Of a stretch of 64,000 bases of DNA, positions 57,336 to 64,000 are shown piece after piece. The DNA lies in NCBI RefSeq assembly GCF_042477335.2, contig NC_091246.1, positions 173,287,001 to 173,351,000 of the forward strand, written 5' to 3'. The notes under the pieces were generated by a model. It was not told the DNA's origin. It worked only from the letters and a program-made list of their open reading frames with translations, and did not search any database. The stretch comes from Ovis canadensis (lineage: Eukaryota; Chordata; Mammalia; Artiodactyla; Bovidae). Position 1 is the first letter of the stretch, and every line of letters starts with the position of its first letter. The translations under genes and the position numbers were made by a program.

Positions 57336-58215
57336 ATCCTACTTGGTATTAAATTATGGATCTCTATTTCCCCCTATTTAGAAAAAAAATAATAATCCAA
57401 GAATGGATGGATTTTTCTTTAAACAACTTTTTGGACCAATTTTTTTTGTTCTGGAACTGGCCTTTATCCTGTTAGCTATCACAGGGAAAAAAAAATTTCA
57501 TTTGTATAATTATTTTTCCTTAATTTAATTTACATGTATATTAGTATAGCATTTCAATTAAAGCCCCCTACCTTTTGTCATTATTTCTCTACTTCTCCTT
57601 TAGCTACTTCACAGTAGTGTAGAGAAAATTCATGATTTAACCTTGGGCAACAATCTGGAGTTGCAAAGATGAACAAGGAAGCTTATATAAGACTGACACT
57701 AATTCTAATACTTGCAGTATGTCTATGCTTAACATGCTCCACAGACCCACATAGCTGATTTATTTGGAATCTTTCTGCCTCTGCTCCAGTGGCAATGAAA
57801 GAAATCATCAGTCTTGATTATATTTGAAAGGTTTTAGAAAATATAATATGTGATAAAATATAATTTAAACATAATACATTTCTTTCTGATTATATTTATT
57901 TCAACCACAATGAATATTAGTCAAAGTAATAAAATTAATGTATCTTTAACAAACCTATACTTTCCCAGTATCTATGTTGCTCTTTTAGAAAGGGATAAAA
58001 TCAAAGGCTGTGCTCATTTTCTTCCCTGGTATAACTTTTGCAATATTAACAATATGAAATTTCCAACTATGTCCCAAAGGAACTATTTTTTTTAAAAAAA
58101 GGAAATGGTAAAGAGCTCCCCAAAGAATTTTCCCTTCATTCAATAGTTTGAAATTGTTTTCTTTCCCCATAATTAAATATTTAATGTGTTGCTGCTATAG
58201 AAGAATCATCTTTGT
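57336..58215. other. Unannotated AT-rich stretch
   Basis: No repeat or exon recognised; several short A- and T-runs. Confidence 0.35.
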
Positions 58216-58228
58216 GTTAATGATTCTT

Positions 58229-58420
58229 CAGTTCAGTTCAGTCACTCAGTCGTTTCCGACTCTTTGTGACCCCATGAACCACAACACACCATGCCTCCCT
58301 GTCCATCACAACTCCCGGAGTTTACTCAAACTCATGTCCATTGAGTCGGTGATGCCATCCAACCATCTCATCCTCTGTCATCCCCTTCTCCTCCTGCCCT
58401 CAATCTTTCCCAGCATCAGA
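58229..58420 (-). mobile_element. BovB LINE, 192-bp 3' stub with clear duplication
   Basis: Antisense: cagttcagttcagtcactca, catgtccattgagtcggtga, ccagcatcagag. Direct repeat gttaatgattct (58216-58227) and gttaatgatcct (58421-58432), one mismatch, delimits it. Its 5' limit is close to that of the stub at 3857-4049 and that of the 3' part at 53423. Confidence 0.93.
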
Positions 58421-58432
58421 GTTAATGATCCT

Positions 58433-60372
58433 AATTATAGATAATTTTCTATATTTTCTAGTGCTAAATTAAATTTTTGGATTATTCAGCAAAAGACTGT
58501 TTATAAGGTTGATTGTTGAGTTGTACCGCGGTTTCATCTTACAAATCAACTTTTTAATTTGAGGCTATCATACATCATAGCGAAAAATGTGAACACATGA
58601 AGAGTCTACTCAGTTTTCATTATGCCATTAGGCGTTCAAAAGAAATTGAGAAATTATGTAGCTTGGTTAGAAGTCTTATATTTGTGTCACAAGTTCTGTT
58701 TAATGGTTTTTGTGAAGTATTGCTTCAATTCTGTTTCCAAAAAGCAATAAAGCAGAAGTTGTTTTTACAAAGCAGATAGAAAATTGATTCACTGGTGCTG
58801 GGCATTTTCCAAGAGTAATGTAGTATTTCCAAACTGTTCCATATGTAATAATGGCTCTGCTATTTAAGTAAGCATTTCATTAAATGGCTTGATTTTAGTT
58901 CTAAAGCTAGGGCTAGCATCACTGAAAAATGAAGTGATCAGAAAAAGTCAGTCATATAATTTTGTGTTAAAAAAGTCACCGTTCATGTGTGTGTGAATCT
59001 ACCAATTGAAAAGACAGGCTGAACAGTTACACCTCATCTAATTTCATTTCACAAATGAAGGGTTCATGTAAGTACCTCTTTAAAAACTGTAATGAATGTA
59101 ATAATAAGTTGTAATATCACTCTTGATTATCCATGTGGAGGAAAATAACATATATCATGAAGCTTTTTCTCATACTTTCAGATTTAACCATATTTACATA
59201 TTAAAATCCTATTTTTCTCAGAGCTGCTCTTAGCATTTATTGATTTCTGAGTCAAATAGCACAAGAGATTTCTCAATACTTCTACCAGTTCTCTAAGATA
59301 TGTGAAATCCACATTTTTTTCTATCACATTCATTTTAAAAAGTCACATTATAATGAATGATTAAAAGTTAATTATTTTAAAATTCTTACCAACTGTCTTC
59401 ATACTAAAAGATACGTCAGTTGTCTTTAAATAACTCATAGGGTTGGATTAGCTTTTCAGAAATTGAGAGAATTTTAACTGAGGATTTTGACAATAAACTT
59501 CCCAGGTGTAGGAAACAAACGCAAGTTAAATGAAAGAGAAGGGGGCTTAGATTTTAAAACTATACTAGCATTTATTTATAATTTTATTAGCCATAAGAGA
59601 AAAGCCTTTTTCCCCTAAATCACAGTTCTAGCTCAATAGAACTGTAATTGTAACAGAGTAAGAACTGGCACTCAGTTCAAACTTTGTTCAAACTCTGTTA
59701 AAATGGTTCACCTTAAAATACAGTCAAAGCAGAAAGTGTGTTCCTTTCAGGACTGTCTTGGGTTGCACCAATATGAATACCAGTTTTTGTTTGTTTGTTT
59801 GTTTATTTATTTATTTTTTTAGGAATTTGAAGGAGTGACTGCTCCCCAATAGAAGTGACCTTGCTCCTTTTTAATGATAATCAGAAGCACTATCCACTGG
59901 TTTGCCACCTTTTCAGTATATTGCAACCTAGCAAGCTAAAAAAGGAAAAAACGTTCACTTAAGAAGTTCTTTATTATTTGTTTTCTGTTTGTTTCCCTAG
60001 AGCACTGGTTTATTTAATTCTTTAATTCCTCCTCAACAACTAGGGTCAGGAAAATGATTCCAGGGGAATAGGTATTATAAAAGTCAAAGTTTAAAAAGGG
60101 CAGTATACACATTGCTTGTATAGTCTTACCTCATGCTGAACTCAATTAAGAGAAAAGCAAATTGAGGTGCAGCAGATGAATAAGCATTTACCTCAAGCAT
60201 GGGTTCTTCAGTTTGAATAGTAAACCCAGCAAGGTAGTATCCTAGAGTCCAGACAAGTCTTGGCAAACTTTTTTAAAGTTCTAATACCTATTTTCTTATT
60301 TGGTTTCAACAAATTTAAGCCCCTTTTCCGATTACAATTCCTATTCCCATTTCCTCTGCAAATATTTTTGAA
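58433..60372. other. Repeat-poor stretch of about 1.9 kb
   Basis: No exon or recognised repeat except a (TTTG)/(TTTA) run at 59786-59819. Possible non-coding conservation untested. Confidence 0.35.
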
Positions 60373-60537
60373 ATATATATATATATTTAAATTAATTGAT
60401 TTATTTTAATTGGAGGCTAATTACTTTACAATATTGTGGTGGTTTTTGCCTTACATTGACATGAATCAGCCACGGGTGTTCATGTCTCCACTATCCTGAA
60501 CCTCCCTTCCACCTCCCTTCCCATCCCATCCCTCTGG
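60373..60537 (-). mobile_element. L1 3' UTR stub preceded by (AT)n
   Basis: (AT)7 at 60373-60387, then attaattgatttattttaat, tggaggctaattactttaca, gacatgaatcagccacgggt and ccatcccatccctctgg. Only the last about 150 bp of a ruminant L1; BovB follows 25 bp later. Confidence 0.85.
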
Positions 60538-60562
60538 ATATATTAATAATTAGATTTTATAG

Positions 60563-61444
60563 CACCATGAGAAACGCTGGACTGGAAGAAACACAAGCTG
60601 GAATCAAGATTGCCGGGAGAAATATCAATAACTTCAGATATGCAGATGAGACCACCCTTACAGCAGAAAAGTGAAGAGGAGCTAAAAAGCCTCTTGGTGA
60701 AAGTGAAAGAGGAGAGTGAAAAAGTTGGCTTAAAGCTCAACATTCAGAAAACGAAGATCATGGCATTGGGTCCCATCACTTCATGGGAAATAGATGGGGA
60801 AACAGTAGAAACAGTGTCAGACTTTATTTTTTGGGCTCCAAAATCACTGCAGATGGTGACTGAAGCCATGAAATTAAAAGATGCTTACTCCTTGGAAGAA
60901 AAGTTATGACCAACCTAGATAGCGTATTCAAAAGCAGAGACATTACTTTGCCTGCTAAGGTCCACCTAGTCAAGGCTATGGTTTTTCCAGTGGTCATGTA
61001 TGGATGTGAGAGTTGGACTGTGAAGAAGGCTGAGCACCGAAGAATTGATGCGTTTGAACTGTGGTGTTGGAGAAGACTCTTGAGGGTCCCTTGGACTGCA
61101 AGGAGATCCAACCAGTCCATTCTGAAGGAGATCAGCCCTGGGATTTCTTTGGAAGGAATGATGATAAAGCTGAAACTCCAGTACTTTGGCCACCTCATGC
61201 GAAGAGTTGACTCATTGGAAAAGACTCTGATGCTGGGAGGGATTGGGGGCAGGAGGAGAAGGGGACGAGAGAGGATGAGATGGCTGGATGGCATCACGGA
61301 CTCGATGGACGTGAGTCTGAGTGAACTCCGGGAGATCGTGATAGACAGGGAGGCCTGGAGTGCTGCGATTCATGGGGTCGCAAAGAGTCGGACATGACTG
61401 AGCGACTGAACTGAACTGACTGAACTGAACTGAACTGAACTGAA
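60563..61444 (+). mobile_element. BovB (RTE) LINE, best-preserved 3' half
   Basis: Starts at catgagaaacgctggactgg just before the catalytic region and ends in a long (ctgaa/ctgaactgaa) tail. CpGs are frequent in the 3' part (for example gaggatgagatggctgg near cacggactcgatggacgtg), unlike the other copies, suggesting the most recent BovB insertion here. YADD appears as YADE (gcagatgagacc, about 60643). Confidence 0.93.
60906..61397 (+). pseudogene. BovB ORF remnant, C-terminal region
   Basis: A 163-codon open frame covers the C-terminal part of the BovB polyprotein after the [54 protein letters not shown], and [20 protein letters not shown], ending near HGVAKSRT. The upstream part (60610-60909) is in another frame, so a frameshift near 60830-60905 separates it from the RT. 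The arginine-rich GRRRRGR stretch could bind nucleic acid, but that is inference. No start codon or promoter of its own is evident. Confidence 0.88.
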
Positions 61445-61497
61445 GTTAACTGACATTGTATAAATTTCTCAAATTAGAGTAAATCAACTGTAATTTG

Positions 61498-61702
61498 GAC
61501 TCCTGGGGTGTTTCTACAATAAGAACCTTCCTGAAGTGCAGGAGATGCAAGTCTGATCCCTGGGTTGGGAGGATCTCCTGGAGGAGGAAATGGCAACCCA
61601 CTCCAATATTTTTGGCAGGGAAAAATCCCATGAACAGAGGTGCCTGGCAGGCTATAGGGTTGCAAAGTGTTGGACAGAACTAAAGTGACTGAGCACACAC
61701 AT
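61498..61702 (+). mobile_element. Bov-tA SINE
   Basis: Head degraded, B-box tctgatccctgggttgggag, body ctggaggaggaaatggcaac, tail aaagtgactgagcacacaca. Direct repeat aactgtaattt at 61486-61496 and 61703-61713. Confidence 0.92.
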
Positions 61703-61713
61703 AACTGTAATTT

Positions 61714-63320
61714 AGGTTTCTTAGCTTCTTTTCTACATAGTATAACAGAGATTCATCTGTGGTTTGCTTTCAAAACAGGGGCAGAATGATTGCCAGTGTT
61801 GAAGTCAACTACTAGCGCAGGCTGTATGTCACAGTGGATTTAATGGCAGTAGCACCAGAGTAAAGAATTGTATGCGCTTGTATGCTTGGGTGGATGCCTC
61901 AAATGTGGCACATGTGGTCTGACTCCAGGAATAGATTCTCGCTGTATCTGATAGTTGGATTATCTGTTTATTAGTCTACATTTCTGAACAGACTTGAGAA
62001 ATGACTCTGCACCTTTGCCTTAAATTTTTGCAGCATTTTTGTGCATCGTTTTATTTATTTGATTTTGGTGTAATTTACTTCATCTTTCTTTTCCCTATAG
62101 AGAATGTATTTACTAATCTGCATAAGTGCATTGAAAAGATAATCTAAATGATGGAGAATGAGAGTTGAGCTCAAAGAATGATTCAGGAAATTGAAAGTGC
62201 ACATAAGCTATTTAGATAAAGCAGATCAATTAGATTGGTCAAATTAATTAGTCTAAAGTATCTGTCCTTTTTTTCTACTTAAAATCGTTTTGTTCATCAG
62301 TTCACAGGTATTTTTTCTTAAGATTATGATTTTAGAATGCGAGGAGTTGGTCATGCAGTAAATGATACACATTGTCTCTTCATTTCCATTAAATTCAGAT
62401 AAACATCCTTTTGTCTGGCACCTACTTCATGAGAGATACTGGTATAAAGACAGATTAGCTAAGGTCACAACAATAAAGAAGGTAACAGTTTTCCTGGGTA
62501 ACAATATGTGAATAGATAAATTGTAACAATTTTTTATAGGACATGTAAAATAGGTTATTCACAAATGTTACAATAGGGCTTGATCTAATTGCAATAAAAA
62601 TGAACTTGAAAATATGTGCAACAGGGAAGAGGGCACAGTAGAAAGTACCAGTAATCTGTCTTCCATCTAGACAACATGTGCACTGGTAGAATCTATCTTG
62701 ACATAACTGCTTTGAAACTCTGAAGTCTATTGAAGGTTTGCTACTTTCCAAGAAAGATCAGATGTTAAACAGTACTTAATTTCATCCAATTTCAGATCTC
62801 AGCACAGGAGCAGCTACCTAACTGCTACTGAGAGTCCCATGGCACACATTTCAGCTGGTGTGCATTCCAAGAGCAGTTTGCACATAACTTTAGAGAGCCA
62901 GGGTGAATCAAAAAGATTCTGTCCTCCAAATATTGGGATCTGTTTTCTGATTACTGAATTCTGCTTCTCATAATGGAGATGCAGAGAAAATGTGGCCATC
63001 ATTGTTATACCTTACTGCATTATTGCTACATTTTATACCCAATGGTTACAAGCCCCACTTCCTCCAGCTGAATTGACTATCAGAGGATTTAAGAGCTGGA
63101 CTGAACTGAAGAGCTGGAACACTTTCTCTCCTCTTCAATTTTCTTATTCTACTTGTGGAGCCAGATATTAAAAACTAAGACATCAAAAGCAAATGCATAT
63201 ACAGAGGAATTGAAGAATTACCTGAGAAGACTTTCAATTTGCATTTCAGCATGTTTTTCCATACAGATGTAGCTATAACAACCAAAAAAGAAAAAAAAAA
63301 CCAACAACAACAACTAACGA
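61714..63320. other. Repeat-poor stretch of about 1.6 kb
   Basis: No exon or recognised repeat. The block at about 62090-62280 is mixed-composition sequence with several TTAATTA/ATCAATTAG motifs. Confidence 0.35.
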
Positions 63321-64000
63321 AAACAGAAAGCATCAAACCATAGTGAAGGAAGAGAATCTGATTTCCAGAATTGCTACACTGTTAGATTCCAATGTCCTGT
63401 TTTTAGCTGAAAAAAATTGTAAGACCTACACAGAAAGGAAAAATGGCCCATTTGATGGAAAGGGATAAAATCAACATAAATTGCACCTGAAAAGACCCAA
63501 GAGAATATCAGCTAGGCAGGGACCTTAAAAAAAAAAAAAAAAAACTGTCTTAATTGCTTAAAGGAATAAAGATGTTGACAAAGCCAAGAAAACAACATAT
63601 AAATGAAATGGATATATCAATAAAGAGAAAAAAATAAAAAAGAAACTGAAAGGAAATTAATGAGTTGAAAAATAAAATAACTGCAATGAAAAGCACACTA
63701 AAAGGACTCAAAAGGATATTTGAGCTGGCAGAAGAAAGAATCAGTAAACCTGAAGATAGAGCAATGAAAATTACTAAGTCTGAGGAGCCAAAAAAAAAAA
63801 AAAAAAACACTGGGAAAAGAAGGTGTCCTTCAGTGGATGAATGGTGAAATAAACTCTGGCACATTCATATAACTCAGCAACAACAGCTGCCCCTCAAAAA
63901 AAAAAAAAAGGAACTCTTGATATATACCACAACCTCAATGAAATCTTATGTGGAGTGAAGGAAGAAATACAATTATCAAAGGTTGCAAGATTGCATGCTG
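63321..64000 (+). mobile_element. HAL1/L1-like old element, running off the right edge
   Basis: The 5'-type sequence (gaatctgatttccagaattg, gctacactgttagattccaa) is followed by an ORF1-like coiled-coil stretch (KGLKRIFELAEERISKPEDRAMKITKSEE at 63694-63780, broken after 20 residues here: ELAEERISKPEDRAM). It then passes directly to 3'-UTR-like sequence (gtccttcagtggatgaatgg at 63825, ggaactcttgatatatacca). ORF1 next to 3' UTR without ORF2 is the layout of HAL1; an L1 with a deletion is the alternative. Confidence 0.65.

Noticed and set aside
61400-61444. CRISPR-like or tandem repeat array (ctgaactgaa units)
   Set aside because: It is the simple repetitive tail of BovB; there are no spacers and the genome is eukaryotic.

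Overview
The window looks like an intergenic (or deep intronic), AT-rich stretch of a ruminant nuclear genome, most likely from a bovid. The evidence is the repeat content: many BovB (RTE-type) LINE copies, Bov-tA and Bov-A2 SINEs built from a tRNA-Glu-like head and/or BovB-derived monomers with (CAG)n or BovB-like tails, longer tRNA-derived cetartiodactyl SINEs, and young ruminant-type L1 3' ends. BovB together with Bov-A SINEs points to Ruminantia. I cannot tell cattle, sheep, goat or antelope apart from sequence alone. I see no host protein-coding exon, functional RNA gene, CpG island or satellite array; the longer open frames are fragments of L1 or BovB proteins.

Layout. 0.5-2.7 kb: a fused U6 snRNA/L1 insertion between target-site duplications, then head-to-head SINEs. 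3-9 kb: scattered SINEs, a short BovB tail, a MER5-type DNA transposon relic and unannotated sequence. 9.2-12.8 kb: an old L1 fragment and two consecutive BovB copies. 14-16 kb: a SINE cluster whose duplications lie edge to edge. 18-24 kb: an MLT1-like LTR, MIR-like traces, more SINEs and old antisense L1. 27-30 kb: an L1 into which a second, 5'-inverted L1 inserted. 30.3-31.2 kb: a palindromic MITE-like relic split by BovB. 32.4-35.7 kb: a near full-length BovB in two oppositely oriented halves. 36-50 kb: SINEs, an LTR relic with a SINE inside it, two BovB copies and long repeat-poor tracts. 50-57 kb: mostly ancient antisense L1, carrying an inverted-5'/3' BovB composite, plus another LTR relic. 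57-64 kb: L1 tails, a tiny BovB tail with clear duplications, the best-preserved BovB 3' half, and an old HAL1/L1-like element running off the right edge.

There is no pathway or operon-like organisation. The content is a record of LINE-driven retrotransposition: RNA template switching (U6 to L1), twin priming (5' inversions), 5' truncation, SINE mobilisation and nested insertion. I found no evidence for a new biological system. The strongest observation is the U6-L1 chimera, a class known from human and rodent genomes, here with an additional tail segment between two A-rich tracts. Family names are from recognition of consensus features, not from a database search, and boundaries of old elements are approximate.
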